Part shown: positions 9,542-19,174 of the stretch, piece after piece
Layout: the number at the start of each line of letters is the position of its first letter
How positions within the stretch are numbered: position 1 is the stretch's first letter
Origin: Buttiauxella sp. A111
Lineage (GTDB): Bacteria > Pseudomonadota > Gammaproteobacteria > Enterobacterales > Enterobacteriaceae
Length of the DNA stretch: 64,000 nucleotides
Assembly (NCBI RefSeq): GCF_014189855.1
Contig: NZ_BJFN01000008.1
Location: 1 to 64,000 of the forward strand
Reading direction: 5' to 3'
The notes under the pieces: generated by a model
What the model was told of the DNA's origin: nothing
The model's input: the letters and a program-made list of their open reading frames with translations, nothing else
Databases searched by the model: none
Made by a program: the position numbers and the translations under genes

Positions 9542-9631
9542 CCCCCTCACCCCGGCCCTTTCCCTGAGGGAGAGGGAGAAAACCAATACTCGATCAGTCC
9601 CCTCTCCTGAGGGAGAGGGTTAGGGTGAGGG
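9542..9631. repeat. Inverted pair of CCCTCACCC...GGGAGAGGG palindromic repeats
   Basis: Two copies of one roughly 35-bp element lie head to head: copy 1 at 9542-9577 (CCCCTCACCCCGG then CTTTCCCTGAGGGAGAGGG) and copy 2 inverted at 9599-9631 (CTCTCCTGAGGGAGAGGG then TTAGGGTGAGGG). Each unit is itself a hairpin (CTCCCT/AGGGAG type), and the pair can fold on itself. It is a dispersed intergenic repeat of REP/BIME character; a third copy lies at 47200-47236. It sits inside the arg operon between argG and argH. Confidence 0.85.
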
Positions 9632-9637
9632 CAAAAA

Positions 9638-10855
9638 TTACTTCTTCAGCTCGTTCAATGCACGAATACGTGACGACAGCGAGAACAGACGGATGAAGCC
9701 GCCCGCGTGGCTGTGGTCATACACTTCATCTTCACCGAAGGTGGCGAACTCTTCGCTGTACAGGCTGTTCGGAGATTTTTTCTGCAACGCCGTTACCTGA
9801 CCTTTATAAAGTTCCAGGACGACTTCGCCGTTCACTTCTTCTGCCAGTGACTCAGCGGATGCCTGCAAAGATTTACGCAGCGGTGCAAACCAACGGCCAT
9901 CGTAAACCACGTAGGACATCTCCAGGCCCAGTTGCTCACGCCATTTGAAGCTATCACGATCCAGAACCAACTGCTCAACACCACGCAGTGCAGCCATCAT
10001 GATGGTGCCTCCTGGGGTTTCGTAGCAGCCGCGGGATTTAATCCCTACCAGACGGTTTTCTACGATATCAATACGACCAATGCCGTGTTTAGAACCGATC
10101 TTGTTCAGCGTTTCCAGGCACTGGAATGGGCTCATGGTTTCGCCATTCACCGCAACGACTTTGCCCTGCTTAACAGTTACAGTGACTTGCTCTGCTTGAT
10201 CTGGTGCTTCTTTAGGATCAACCGTCCAGACCCAGCAATCTTTGTTCGGTGCATTCCACGGGCTTTCCAGCACGCCGCCTTCGGTCGAGATATGCCATGC
10301 GTTTTCGTCACGGCTGTAGATTTTCTCTAGTGAAGCGGTGGTCGGGATATCACGCTCTTTCAGGTAATCCAACAGTGCTTCACGGGAACGCAGGTCCCAC
10401 TCACGCCATGGCGCAACCACTTTCAGATGTGGCGCCAGAGCCGCCCACGCGGATTCAAAACGTACCTGGTCGTTACCTTTACCAGTCGCGCCGTGGCACA
10501 GGGCATCTGCGCCGACTTTATTCGCTACATCAACCAATGCTTTAGCAATCAATGGACGCGCCATAGACGTACCCAGCAGGTAGCTGCCTTCGTACAGTGC
10601 GCCAGTTTGCAATACTGGATAAACGTAATCGCTGATGAATTCTTCACGCGCATCCACGACATAGCACTCAGTTGCGCCAGAGCGCAGTGCTTTTTGTTCC
10701 ACGCCTTTCAGGTCTTCGCGATCCTGGCCAATATCCACCACACACGCGACCACTTCACAGCCGCCGTAGTTTTCTTTCAGCCATGGAATGATGGCAGAAG
10801 TATCAAGGCCGCCAGAGTATGCGAGAACGATTTTTTTGATGCCGTGATTTTGCAT
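9638..10855 (-). CDS. argG: Argininosuccinate synthase (short, 405-residue subfamily)
   Basis: Joins citrulline and aspartate with ATP to form argininosuccinate. The ATP pyrophosphatase P-loop motif is [10 protein letters not shown] (near 13), and [15 protein letters not shown] (about 115-129) is also conserved. At 405 residues it belongs to the widespread short subfamily. E. coli ArgG is 447 residues, quite different in sequence, and encoded outside the argECBH cluster. Here the gene sits between argB and argH in the same transcript. The ATG at 10855 has an AAGGA box 7 nt upstream; a longer TTG start 5 codons earlier is possible but less likely. Confidence 0.95.
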   Translation of the reverse strand: MQNHGIKKIVLAYSGGLDTSAIIPWLKENYGGCEVVACVVDIGQDREDLKGVEQKALRSGATECYVVDAREEFISDYVYPVLQTGALYEGSYLLGTSMARPLIAKALVDVANKVGADALCHGATGKGNDQVRFESAWAALAPHLKVVAPWREWDLRSREALLDYLKERDIPTTASLEKIYSRDENAWHISTEGGVLESPWNAPNKDCWVWTVDPKEAPDQAEQVTVTVKQGKVVAVNGETMSPFQCLETLNKIGSKHGIGRIDIVENRLVGIKSRGCYETPGGTIMMAALRGVEQLVLDRDSFKWREQLGLEMSYVVYDGRWFAPLRKSLQASAESLAEEVNGEVVLELYKGQVTALQKKSPNSLYSEEFATFGEDEVYDHSHAGGFIRLFSLSSRIRALNELKK

Positions 10856-10885
10856 TGTCTTATCCTTCAAAAACTTAATTTTAAA

Positions 10886-11662
10886 CTAGGCCAGAATACG
10901 GGTGCCAATAGCCACACCGTTAAACAAAGAAGGTAACTGCTCCGCGTGACGCCAGGACGCGATGTCCACAGGGCGACCCAGAGTGCGGGCTGCATCCAGC
11001 GCCGCGTTGACTTTAACAATCATGCCGTCGGTAATAATGCCTTGAGCGATTAACTGCTCCGCTTTTGCCGCCGTCATTTCTGCAATACGCTGCCCTTTGC
11101 CATCAAGAATGCCGCTGACGTCGGACAACAGAATGAGATCGGCACCCAGTGTTGCTGCCAGCGCCGTAGCCGCCTGGTCAGCATTTACGTTCATCAACTC
11201 GCCTTCAGCAGTCACGCCAATAGAGCTGACAATCGGCAGGAAGCCAGAATCCAAAAGCGTGGTAATCAGCTTAGCTGAACCTGGTTTTGCCAGGCCTACA
11301 TGGCCCAGTTCTTCGTCGAGTCTGGAAACCGTTACGCTGTCGCCATCGCCGAGGCAAAGACCGACACCATTGATGTCATGTTTTTTTGCCCACGCCAACA
11401 ATGTTTTGTTCGCCGTTCCCGCCAACGCACCGGTAATAATGTCAATCTGGTCAGCAGGAGTCACACGCAGGCCATTTTTCTTGATAACCGGTAAGGAGAG
11501 CTTTTTCATCAGCTCATCGACCACGCAGCCGCCGCCGTGAACAATTACCAGTGGACGTTGATGAGACTGACGATAGTTCACCAGCGCAATAAACAGACGC
11601 TCCAGCGCTTCTTCGCTATCCAGCAGTACGCCACCTAATTTGATAATTAATGGATTCATCAT
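10886..11662 (-). CDS. argB: Acetylglutamate kinase
   Basis: Phosphorylates N-acetyl-L-glutamate in the second step of arginine synthesis. 258 residues as in E. coli. The amino-acid kinase fold is shown by KLGGVLL at the start, the glycine loop VHGGG (near 43), and the C-terminal [12 protein letters not shown] and GGMIVK-like (TDGMIVKV) motifs. The start [11 protein letters not shown] (ATG 11662) follows GGGTGAC. It begins 16 bp after argC and ends 30 bp before argG. It is the short, arginine-insensitive type without an N-terminal extension. Confidence 0.97.
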   Translation of the reverse strand: MMNPLIIKLGGVLLDSEEALERLFIALVNYRQSHQRPLVIVHGGGCVVDELMKKLSLPVIKKNGLRVTPADQIDIITGALAGTANKTLLAWAKKHDINGVGLCLGDGDSVTVSRLDEELGHVGLAKPGSAKLITTLLDSGFLPIVSSIGVTAEGELMNVNADQAATALAATLGADLILLSDVSGILDGKGQRIAEMTAAKAEQLIAQGIITDGMIVKVNAALDAARTLGRPVDIASWRHAEQLPSLFNGVAIGTRILA

Positions 11663-11678
11663 GTCACCCAACTACCGG

Positions 11679-12683
11679 TTAAATAAGAGACTGCGTTTCG
11701 GCAAAGCCAAAACGAATATTCAGACACTGCACGGCCTGAGCCGACGCGCCTTTAAGAAGATTATCTTCAGTTGCGACGACAATCAGATGCTCGCCTTGCA
11801 CGGCGAAACCAATATCGCAGAACGGCAGGCCAACCACGTTTTTCAGTGCTGGCACGCCTTTGTCATACAGGCGCACTAACGGTTTATCTTGATAAGCTTG
11901 ATTAAACACCTCAGCGACTTGCTGCTGAGTTACCCCTGCTTTCAGACGGCAGGTAATGGTCGCCAGGATCCCACGCGGGAAATTGCCCAAGTGCGGGGTG
12001 AAAATCACTGGAGTACCAAGATGGCTGACAATTTCTGGATGATGGCGATGATTAAAAATGCCATACGGCTGCAGACTCACTTCGCAAAAGCTGTTGGAAA
12101 TCGCAGCCTTACGCCCAGCGCCGCTAACACCGCTGGTCGCGTTGATCACAGGCCATTGGTTCAAATCCAGCAGTCCGGCATCAATCAGAGGTTTTAACGC
12201 CAGCTGAGATGCAGTGGGATAACAGCCAGGAACCGAGATCAAACTGGTTTCTTTAATGTTGTCGCTCTGCCATTCCGCCAGACCATAAACTGCCTGTTCC
12301 AGCAATTCAGGATGTTGATGCGTAAAGCCGTAGAAAAGTTGATAAAACTTGGCGTCGTTAACGCGGAAGGCGCCAGAAAGGTCGATAACGACACAGCCTT
12401 TTTCCAGAAACTGCGGTGCCAGGTCATGGCTGACTTCATGGGCAGTTGCGAGAAACACGACATCTACACCGTCGGTAAATTCGCTGATATCCGACATTGG
12501 CTGTAACGGCATATCAACGATACCTTTTAATTGCGGGTGCAAATCAGATATCAATTTTCCTGCGTCATTACTTTGCGCTGAAACCGTCAAAGCGGTTATG
12601 TTCATATGAGGATGGCGATTCAAATAGTTCACAAGCTCTGCGCCTGCATAACCGCTGGCACCAACAATCAGCGTATTCAACAT
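11679..12683 (-). CDS. argC: N-acetyl-gamma-glutamyl-phosphate reductase
   Basis: NADPH-dependent reductase, third step of arginine synthesis, and first gene of the argCBGH transcript. 334 residues, the E. coli length. The N-terminal NADP motif is GASGYAGAE (8-16), and the catalytic cysteine lies in PGCYPTA (about residue 154). The ATG at 12683 matches MLNTLIVG of E. coli; the 21 residues upstream in frame are leader sequence. ArgR boxes lie about 120 bp upstream (12803-12841), leaving a fairly long leader that contains a GGAACC/GGTTCC hairpin (12773-12787). Confidence 0.97.
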   Translation of the reverse strand: MLNTLIVGASGYAGAELVNYLNRHPHMNITALTVSAQSNDAGKLISDLHPQLKGIVDMPLQPMSDISEFTDGVDVVFLATAHEVSHDLAPQFLEKGCVVIDLSGAFRVNDAKFYQLFYGFTHQHPELLEQAVYGLAEWQSDNIKETSLISVPGCYPTASQLALKPLIDAGLLDLNQWPVINATSGVSGAGRKAAISNSFCEVSLQPYGIFNHRHHPEIVSHLGTPVIFTPHLGNFPRGILATITCRLKAGVTQQQVAEVFNQAYQDKPLVRLYDKGVPALKNVVGLPFCDIGFAVQGEHLIVVATEDNLLKGASAQAVQCLNIRFGFAETQSLI

Positions 12684-12802
12684 CTCGGCTGTACACCTTC
12701 TTAGGTTGTGTCTGCTAAAGGTGTCAGCTGGAAAGCCATCACCCAACGTACAATTACGTGGTTCAATCCACCGGAACCAGGGGTTCCATCGCGGCAGGTA
12801 AT

Positions 12803-12841
12803 AATGTATTTTTATTCAATATTACTGCATGATTATGTATA
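12803..12841. promoter_or_regulatory. Pair of ARG boxes (ArgR operator) between argC and argE
   Basis: Two 18-bp imperfect palindromes separated by exactly 3 bp, the canonical ArgR hexamer arrangement. Box 1 at 12803-12820 reads AATGTATTTTTATTCAAT and box 2 at 12824-12841 reads ACTGCATGATTATGTATA, against consensus wnTGAATwwwwATTCAnw. They lie between the divergent argC and argE starts, so arginine-bound ArgR should repress both directions. Confidence 0.9.
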
Positions 12842-12867
12842 CCAACCTGAGCTAAGGCCTGTCAACA

Positions 12868-14019
12868 GTGAAGATGAAATTACCTCCTTTTATCGAGATT
12901 TACCGCGCATTGATCGCTACCCCTTCCATCAGCGCTACCGACAGCGCGTTGGATCAGAGTAATGAGTCTTTAATCAATTTGCTGGCGGGATGGTTCCGCG
13001 ACATTGGATTTAACGTCGAAATACAACCGGTGCCGGGTACGCGCAATAAATTCAACATGCTGGCGAGTACCGGTAGCGGTGCCGGTGGGCTACTGCTGGC
13101 GGGTCATACCGATACCGTGCCGTTTGACGATGGCCGCTGGACACGCGATCCCTTCACGCTGACCGAGCATGAAAATAAACTGTACGGCCTCGGTACTGCG
13201 GATATGAAAGGCTTCTTCGCCTTTATTCTTGATGCACTGCGTGATGTGGATGTCACCGCGCTTAAAAAACCACTCTACATTCTGGCGACCGCCGATGAAG
13301 AAACGACGATGGCAGGTGCACGTTATTTCTCTGAAACCACGCATATTCGCCCGGACTGCGCCATCATCGGCGAACCAACGTCTTTACAGCCCGTGCGTGC
13401 CCACAAAGGCCACATTTCAAATGCTATCCGCATACTTGGGCAATCTGGCCACTCGAGCGATCCGGCTCGTGGTGTGAACGCAATCGAACTGATGCACGAC
13501 GCAATCGGCCATATCATGTCGCTGAAGAACACGTTGAAAGAGCGTTATCACCATGACGCCTTCACTGTGCCTTATCCCACGCTGAACCTCGGGCATATTA
13601 ACGGTGGCGATGCGGCCAACCGTATTTGTGCCTGTTGTGAACTGCATATGGATATTCGCCCACTACCTGGGCTGACGTTAAATGATCTTAATGGTTTGCT
13701 AAATGAAGCATTAGAGCCCGTGAGCCAGAAATGGCCGGGTCGTTTGACGATTTCTGAACTGCACCCGCCGATTCCAGGCTACGAATGCGCCAAAGATCAC
13801 CAGTTAGTGCAAGTTGTCGAGAAATTACTGGGCGCGCAAACCGAGGTCGTGAACTACTGCACCGAAGCGCCATTTATTCAGACGATATGCCCAACGCTGG
13901 TTCTGGGGCCGGGCTCAATCAATCAGGCCCACCAGCCAGATGAATACATAGAAACGCGTTTTATCGAACCCACTCGCAAACTCATCACGCAAGTCGTGCA
14001 TCATTTTTGCTGGCATTGA
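12868..14019 (+). CDS. argE: N-acetylornithine deacetylase
   Basis: Zn-dependent M20-family amidohydrolase that releases ornithine from N-acetylornithine (the linear arginine pathway of enterics). 383 residues as in E. coli. Metal-site motifs are [10 protein letters not shown] (His80, Asp82), GTADMKG (Asp112) and the catalytic ATADEE near 140-145; the C-terminal His lies in NQAHQPDE. Start: GTG at 12868 with AAGG 10 nt upstream gives the E. coli-length N-terminus M-K-x-K-LPPF; an ATG two codons later is an alternative. It is divergent from argC across the ARG boxes. Confidence 0.96.
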   Translation: MKMKLPPFIEIYRALIATPSISATDSALDQSNESLINLLAGWFRDIGFNVEIQPVPGTRNKFNMLASTGSGAGGLLLAGHTDTVPFDDGRWTRDPFTLTEHENKLYGLGTADMKGFFAFILDALRDVDVTALKKPLYILATADEETTMAGARYFSETTHIRPDCAIIGEPTSLQPVRAHKGHISNAIRILGQSGHSSDPARGVNAIELMHDAIGHIMSLKNTLKERYHHDAFTVPYPTLNLGHINGGDAANRICACCELHMDIRPLPGLTLNDLNGLLNEALEPVSQKWPGRLTISELHPPIPGYECAKDHQLVQVVEKLLGAQTEVVNYCTEAPFIQTICPTLVLGPGSINQAHQPDEYIETRFIEPTRKLITQVVHHFCWH

Positions 14020-14033
14020 AAAATAGCGTTTAT

Positions 14034-14053
14034 GGGGGTTTTGCCCCCTTTTT
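14034..14053 (+). terminator. argE terminator
   Basis: Hairpin GGGGG-TTTTG-CCCCC (14034-14048) followed directly by TTTTT, 14 bp after the argE stop. Confidence 0.85.
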
Positions 14054-14161
14054 AAGCTACTTTTTAGCGGATCCTCATAAGAAATGCTTATCCACGAAGT
14101 TAGTAATTAAATTTCATGAATTAGCGCAATTTATTCGTTTGCTGAAACGATTTCGTAGCAA

Positions 14162-14191
14162 TTGACGAAACAAAACTTACGTGGCTTTATA
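14162..14191 (+). promoter_or_regulatory. Probable ppc promoter
   Basis: -35-like TTGACG (14162-14167) and -10-like TTTATA (14186-14191) are 18 bp apart, about 65 bp before the ppc start. The bases around it (ACGTGGCTTTATAAA) resemble the E. coli ppc promoter region as I recall it. The remaining bases 14054-14256 show nothing else I can name. Confidence 0.6.
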
Positions 14192-14256
14192 AAGACGGTG
14201 TTGAACCTTCACGGGTGAAATTAAGTTACATAAAAGATGGGGTGTGTGGGACTATA

Positions 14257-16908
14257 ATGAACGAACAATATTCCGCTTTGCGAAGTAATGTCAGTATGCT
14301 CGGCAAGTTGCTCGGGGATACCATCAAGGATGCGTTAGGTGAAAACATTCTTGACCGCGTAGAAACAATCCGCAAATTGTCAAAGTCCTCACGGGCAGGC
14401 AATGAAGCAAACCGTCAGGAATTGCTGACCACGTTACAGAACCTGTCTAACGACGAATTACTCCCCGTAGCCCGTGCATTCAGCCAATTCCTGAACCTGG
14501 CCAACACCGCCGAGCAATATCACAGTATTTCTGCCAATGGCGAAGCTGCCAGCAATCCTGAAGTCATCGCTAAGACACTCCAAAAATTAAAAAATCAGCC
14601 TGACCTTAGCGAAGCCGCCATTCGTGATGCTGTTGAATCATTGTCACTGGAATTAGTGCTGACCGCACACCCGACTGAAATTACCCGTCGCACCTTGATT
14701 CACAAGCTGGTTGAAGTAAACAGCTGCCTGAAACAGCTCGATCACAGCGACATCGCCGACTACGAGCGCAACCAGATCATGCGCCGTCTGCGCCAGTTGG
14801 TCGCTCAAGCCTGGCACACCGATGAAATCCGTAAACACCGCCCTTCCCCAGTCGATGAAGCGAAATGGGGTTTTGCGGTGGTAGAAAACAGCCTGTGGGA
14901 AGGGGTTCCAAACTACCTGCGTGAGCTGAACGAGCAACTCGAAGACAACCTGAATTACAAACTGCCGGTCGATTTCGTTCCGGTGCGTTTCACTTCGTGG
15001 ATGGGCGGCGATCGCGACGGCAACCCAAATGTGACCGCCGATATCACCCGCCACGTGCTGTTGCTCAGCCGCTGGAAAGCAACTGACCTGTTCCTGCGCG
15101 ATATTCAGGTACTGGTTTCCGAACTTTCAATGGTGGAATGCACGAAAGAACTCAGCGAACTGGCAGGCCCTGACGCTGCGCAAGAACCGTACCGTTGCAT
15201 TATGAAAGGCATTCGTCAGCAATTACTTGCGACTCAAGCCTGGTTAGAAGCTCACCTGAAAGGCCAGCGTCTGCCAAAACCAGAAGGTTTATTGACGCAG
15301 AACGAACAGCTTTGGGAGCCGCTCTATGCGTGTTACCAGTCGCTGCAAGCCTGCGGCATGGGCATTATCGCCAACGGCCAGTTGCTTGATACCTTGCGTC
15401 GTGTGAAGTGCTTCGGCGTGCCGTTAGTACGTATTGATGTCCGTCAGGAAAGCACTCGTCATACCGAAGCGCTGGGCGAAATGACTCGCTATCTGGGCAT
15501 TGGTGACTACGAAAGCTGGTCCGAAGCAGACAAACAAGCCTTCTTAATCCGCGAGCTGAATTCTAAGCGCCCACTGTTGCCACGCCAGTGGGAGCCAAGC
15601 GATGAAACTCGTGAAGTGCTGGAAACCTGTAAAGTCGTTGCCCAAGCACCACGTGGTTCTATCGCTGCGTATGTTATTTCCATGGCGAAAACACCGTCTG
15701 ACGTGCTGGCAGTCCACTTGCTGTTGAAAGAAGCGGGTTGCACCTTCGCTCTGCCTGTTGCTCCGCTGTTTGAAACACTCGACGACCTGAACAACGCCGA
15801 TGACGTAATGACCCAGTTGTTGAACATCGACTGGTATCGCGGCTTCATTCAGGGTAAGCAGATGGTCATGATTGGCTATTCTGACTCTGCAAAAGATGCC
15901 GGCGTAATGGCTGCATCCTGGGCACAGTACCAGGCACAAGACGCACTCATCAAAACCTGTGAGAAAGCCGGAATTACTCTGACGCTGTTCCACGGACGCG
16001 GTGGTTCAATTGGCCGTGGCGGTGCACCAGCACATGCTGCTCTGCTTTCTCAACCGCCAGGAAGTCTGAAAGGTGGCCTGCGCGTGACCGAGCAAGGCGA
16101 GATGATTCGCTTCAAATATGGTCTGCCGGAAATCACTATCAGCAGCCTGTCGCTCTACACCAGCGCGATTCTGGAAGCGAACCTGTTGCCGCCACCAGAG
16201 CCTAAAAAAGAGTGGAAACATATCATGGAGGAGCTGTCTGTTATCTCCTGTGATATGTATCGTGGCTATATCCGCGAAAACGAAGACTTTGTGCCGTACT
16301 TCCGTTCAGCCACACCAGAGCTGGAACTGGGCAAACTGCCGCTGGGCTCACGCCCTGCAAAACGCCGCCCGAACGGTGGTGTTGAATCTTTGCGTGCTAT
16401 CCCGTGGATCTTTGCCTGGACGCAAAACCGCCTGATGCTTCCAGCCTGGCTGGGTGCCGGCGCCGCACTGCAAAAAGTAGTAGAAGATGGCAAGCAAGAC
16501 GTCCTGGAAACCATGTGCCGCGACTGGCCGTTCTTCTCCACGCGCCTTGGGATGTTGGAAATGGTATTCGCCAAAGCTGACTTGTGGCTGGCGGAATACT
16601 ACGACCAACGTCTGGTGAAACCAGAATTGTGGAAACTGGGTAAACAGCTGCGCGATCAACTGGAAGCAGACATCAAAGTGGTGCTGGATATCGCCAACGA
16701 TTCACACTTGATGGCTGACCTACCGTGGATTGCTGAATCCATCATGCTACGTAATATCTACACCGACCCGCTAAACGTGTTGCAGGCTGAATTGCTGCAC
16801 CGTTCGCGTCAGTCGGAAGAGAAAGGTGAAGTGCCAGATCCGCAGGTTGAACAAGCGTTGATGGTGACCATCGCCGGTGTTGCGGCAGGCATGCGCAACA
16901 CGGGTTAA
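14257..16908 (+). CDS. ppc: Phosphoenolpyruvate carboxylase
   Basis: Anaplerotic enzyme that carboxylates PEP to oxaloacetate; allosteric tetramer inhibited by aspartate and activated by acetyl-CoA. 883 residues, identical in length to E. coli. Catalytic motifs are [11 protein letters not shown] (His near 138), the PEPCase signature [10 protein letters not shown] (near 540) and [12 protein letters not shown] (near 580). The protein ends in the conserved MRNTG. The ATG at 14257 was chosen over an in-frame ATG 14 codons upstream because [12 protein letters not shown] is the universal start. It is a monocistronic unit with its own terminator. Confidence 0.98.
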   Translation: MNEQYSALRSNVSMLGKLLGDTIKDALGENILDRVETIRKLSKSSRAGNEANRQELLTTLQNLSNDELLPVARAFSQFLNLANTAEQYHSISANGEAASNPEVIAKTLQKLKNQPDLSEAAIRDAVESLSLELVLTAHPTEITRRTLIHKLVEVNSCLKQLDHSDIADYERNQIMRRLRQLVAQAWHTDEIRKHRPSPVDEAKWGFAVVENSLWEGVPNYLRELNEQLEDNLNYKLPVDFVPVRFTSWMGGDRDGNPNVTADITRHVLLLSRWKATDLFLRDIQVLVSELSMVECTKELSELAGPDAAQEPYRCIMKGIRQQLLATQAWLEAHLKGQRLPKPEGLLTQNEQLWEPLYACYQSLQACGMGIIANGQLLDTLRRVKCFGVPLVRIDVRQESTRHTEALGEMTRYLGIGDYESWSEADKQAFLIRELNSKRPLLPRQWEPSDETREVLETCKVVAQAPRGSIAAYVISMAKTPSDVLAVHLLLKEAGCTFALPVAPLFETLDDLNNADDVMTQLLNIDWYRGFIQGKQMVMIGYSDSAKDAGVMAASWAQYQAQDALIKTCEKAGITLTLFHGRGGSIGRGGAPAHAALLSQPPGSLKGGLRVTEQGEMIRFKYGLPEITISSLSLYTSAILEANLLPPPEPKKEWKHIMEELSVISCDMYRGYIRENEDFVPYFRSATPELELGKLPLGSRPAKRRPNGGVESLRAIPWIFAWTQNRLMLPAWLGAGAALQKVVEDGKQDVLETMCRDWPFFSTRLGMLEMVFAKADLWLAEYYDQRLVKPELWKLGKQLRDQLEADIKVVLDIANDSHLMADLPWIAESIMLRNIYTDPLNVLQAELLHRSRQSEEKGEVPDPQVEQALMVTIAGVAAGMRNTG

Positions 16909-16930
16909 GCAGTAAAAATCGTTTCTTTCA

Positions 16931-16954
16931 AACCCCGCGCAAGCGGGGTTTTTT
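16931..16954 (+). terminator. ppc terminator
   Basis: Stem AACCCCGC / GCGGGGTT (16931-16938, 16943-16950) with loop GCAA, then a T run, 23 bp past the ppc stop. Confidence 0.9.
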
Positions 16955-17026
16955 GTTTTGGCGCATGCGCAAAGTACGACTATTGTGCCAGGATAAGCCA
17001 TCCCGGCAGGCCCAAAGCAGATTCCT

Positions 17027-17881
17027 ATGAATGACGACGTAAGCCAAATTCTTTCCCGACTGCTCAATAGCCCCTCAGGCGTTCATCACGTCTGGTTTGC
17101 TGGCAGCCAGGTGGCCCCATCAGAACTTGCCTGGCAGGTAGACTTCCCGCGCATTGAAGTGGTGCTTGATGGCGTGCTTCTGGACGCCTGTGATGAAGGC
17201 ATGCCTGCAAGGCTTGAGCAACACGACGTGCTCTACGTCCCGGCCAAATGCTGGAACAACCCTCAGTGGAACACCCCTGTCACCACGCTAAGTATTTTAT
17301 TTGGCAAACAGCAGCTTGGGTTCAGCATTCTGCACTGGGACGGAGCGAAATTTACCACGTTGGGGAAACAAAACGTGGCGCGTCGCGGGCCGCGTATCGG
17401 CTCATTCTTGCTTCAGGCACTCAACGAACTGGTCACGCAACCTCAAGACCAGCAAACCGCAAAATTTATCGTCAGTAGTATTCTTAGTCATTGCACTGAT
17501 TTACTGGGCAGCCAGATCCAAACAGCCTCCCGCAGCGAAGCGTTGTTCGATGCTATACGCGAGTACATTGATGAAAAATATGCCCAACCGCTCACGCGAG
17601 AGTCAGTAGCCCAGGCTTTTTATATTTCACCAAACTACCTTTCGCATCTGTTTCAGAAAACCGGTGCAGTGGGCTTTAACGAATACCTGAATCACACCCG
17701 TCTGGAGCATGCCAGGACGTTGCTTAAACGCTACGACCTGAAGGTCAAGGAAGTGGCTCACGCCTGTGGATTTGTCGACAGCAACTACTTCTGCCGCCTG
17801 TTCAGGAAGAATACCGAGCGCTCGCCGTCAGAGTATCGCCGCCAGTACCACAGCCAGCTAACGGAAAAAACGCTCAGCTAA
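17027..17881 (+). CDS. yijO: AraC-family transcriptional regulator YijO
   Basis: Putative AraC/XylS-type transcription factor, 284 residues. The C-terminal DNA-binding domain (about 185-280) is strongly conserved with E. coli YijO and shows both helix-turn-helix motifs: ESVAQAFYISPNYLSHLFQK and VKEVAHACGFVDSNYFCRLF, then FRKNTERSPSEYR. The N-terminal cupin-like half (about 1-120) diverges more. Its ligand is unknown. It converges on frwD with an 8-bp tail overlap and lies beside the frw/pfl genes, so it could regulate them; that is inference from position. Confidence 0.92.
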   Translation: MNDDVSQILSRLLNSPSGVHHVWFAGSQVAPSELAWQVDFPRIEVVLDGVLLDACDEGMPARLEQHDVLYVPAKCWNNPQWNTPVTTLSILFGKQQLGFSILHWDGAKFTTLGKQNVARRGPRIGSFLLQALNELVTQPQDQQTAKFIVSSILSHCTDLLGSQIQTASRSEALFDAIREYIDEKYAQPLTRESVAQAFYISPNYLSHLFQKTGAVGFNEYLNHTRLEHARTLLKRYDLKVKEVAHACGFVDSNYFCRLFRKNTERSPSEYRRQYHSQLTEKTLS

Positions 17882-18218
17882 GGATGATATGAGTATCCTG
17901 GGGCGTTCCAAAAATTCGGCGTACAGCAGAGATTGTCTTTTGTGGCTCACGCAGAAACGCGTTAATCCCAGATTGCACGCAGCGACAGTGAGTAAAACGC
18001 GCAGCACCAGCAAGCTCAATATCCGTGATTAACAAAACCACATCAGCTTGTTCTATATCCGCCGCGGTCAGTTCGTTTTCAATACCCAACGCTCCCTGGG
18101 TTTCGATTTTTATCGACCATTTCTCTATCTGGCAGAGCTTTTCAAGACGCTCTGCCGCCATATAAGTGTGAGCGACACCGCTGACACATGCCGTAACGGC
18201 AACCAACTGTCTTGTCAT
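17874..18218 (-). CDS. frwD: PTS fructose-like EIIB component FrwD
   Basis: Second EIIB-like phosphocarrier of the fructose-like PTS; 114 residues (E. coli 113). The phosphorylation-site cysteine is Cys11 in TACVSGVAHTYMAAE, followed by the fold-typical IETQGALG and AADIEQADVVLLITD. The ATG at 18218 follows GGAGAG; upstream in-frame codons are not conserved. It lies 77 bp after pflC at the end of the frwC-frwB-pflD-pflC-frwD array, and its stop overlaps the yijO stop region by 8 bp. With FrwB also present, the system has two IIB domains. Confidence 0.93.
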   Translation of the reverse strand: MTRQLVAVTACVSGVAHTYMAAERLEKLCQIEKWSIKIETQGALGIENELTAADIEQADVVLLITDIELAGAARFTHCRCVQSGINAFLREPQKTISAVRRIFGTPQDTHIILS

Positions 18219-18240
18219 CTGCACTCTCCTTAGGCTTGTC

Positions 18241-18271
18241 ATACTTCAAGTTGCAGGGGCGTTGGCTGCAA
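18241..18271. repeat. ERIC repeat fragment
   Basis: ATACTTCAAGTTGCAGGGGC followed by GTTGGCTGCAA matches the terminal part of the two full ERIC elements in this window (21463-21572, 35421-35531). It breaks off before the central palindrome. It occupies the pflC-frwD gap. Confidence 0.75.
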
Positions 18272-18295
18272 CATGAATGATTTAAAGCATTATCA

Positions 18296-19174
18296 TTAAC
18301 CGCCAATGATCACCCGATACCCTGCATCTTCAGCCATCCGGCGCATTTGAGCTATTTCCCTCTCATCAGGCGGTGCTATTCCTGCCATTTGCCATGGTTT
18401 GCCGAGCAACTGATATTTCGGCTCTCCGTACTGATGGAAGGGTAGCAGATGCAGTTCAGTAAGCTTCATGGGAGCGAGGAAATTGATAATCGCCTGCATA
18501 TTATCCAAATCCAGGGTATAGCCAGGAATAAGCGGCACCCTTGGAATAACACACACATCCGCTTCTACCAATAGCCTGAAGTTTTCCAGCACGCGTGACT
18601 GATGCATATTCAGTACATTCTTCGCTTGAGCCACATCCATGATTTTCAGGTCAAACAACACTTCATCACACTGTTGTGCGAGAGCGAGCACTTTTTCAGG
18701 TGCCGCGTCACCCGCGGTTTCAATGGCGGTACGAATACCTAACGACTTCAGGCGCTTCAAAAAGCGTGTGGCAAAGGCCGCTTGCATCAGCACTTCACCT
18801 CCAGAAAGCGTTACGCCACCGCCAGATGCGCGAAAAAAAACCTCATCTTTCAGCACTTCTTTTTCCAGTGCAGCGAAAGAAATATCGCGCCCAATTCTTT
18901 CTGTGGCACCTGTTGGGCATTCATCCGCATCATTAAGGCAGGTTGCACAATGTATGCATTTCGCCACGCGCCGCACGGTCTGGATTTTGCCGGAAATAGA
19001 CTCAGGATTAGCGCACCACGGGCAGTGATGCGGGCAACCCTTGAAAAAAACAACTGTCCGAATCCCATGCCCATCGTTTAATGAGTAACGCTGAATATTA
19101 AAGATCCGTGCGGTTAATTCCCCTTCATCAATAATCACGTCACAGTTGATGCGCTGTGCGGCGAATAATGTCAT
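18296..19174 (-). CDS. pflC: Glycyl-radical enzyme activating protein PflC
   Basis: Radical-SAM activase that installs the glycyl radical, presumably on PflD; 292 residues as in E. coli. The CX3CX2C cluster is in FKGCPHHCPWCANPE (about 47-61). A ferredoxin-like insert with further cysteines (CIHCATCLNDADECP, about 75-89) marks the activase class of dehydratase/decarboxylase-type glycyl radical enzymes rather than the minimal PflA. GGGVTLSGGEVLMQ is the SAM-binding region. The ATG at 19174 lies inside pflD (35-bp overlap), indicating translational coupling. Confidence 0.93.
   Translation of the reverse strand: MTLFAAQRINCDVIIDEGELTARIFNIQRYSLNDGHGIRTVVFFKGCPHHCPWCANPESISGKIQTVRRVAKCIHCATCLNDADECPTGATERIGRDISFAALEKEVLKDEVFFRASGGGVTLSGGEVLMQAAFATRFLKRLKSLGIRTAIETAGDAAPEKVLALAQQCDEVLFDLKIMDVAQAKNVLNMHQSRVLENFRLLVEADVCVIPRVPLIPGYTLDLDNMQAIINFLAPMKLTELHLLPFHQYGEPKYQLLGKPWQMAGIAPPDEREIAQMRRMAEDAGYRVIIGG

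Noticed and set aside
14054-14256. Short leader ORF before ppc
   Set aside because: An in-frame ATG at 14215 extends ppc by 14 codons, but the conserved start and ribosome context favour 14257. No independent peptide is supported.
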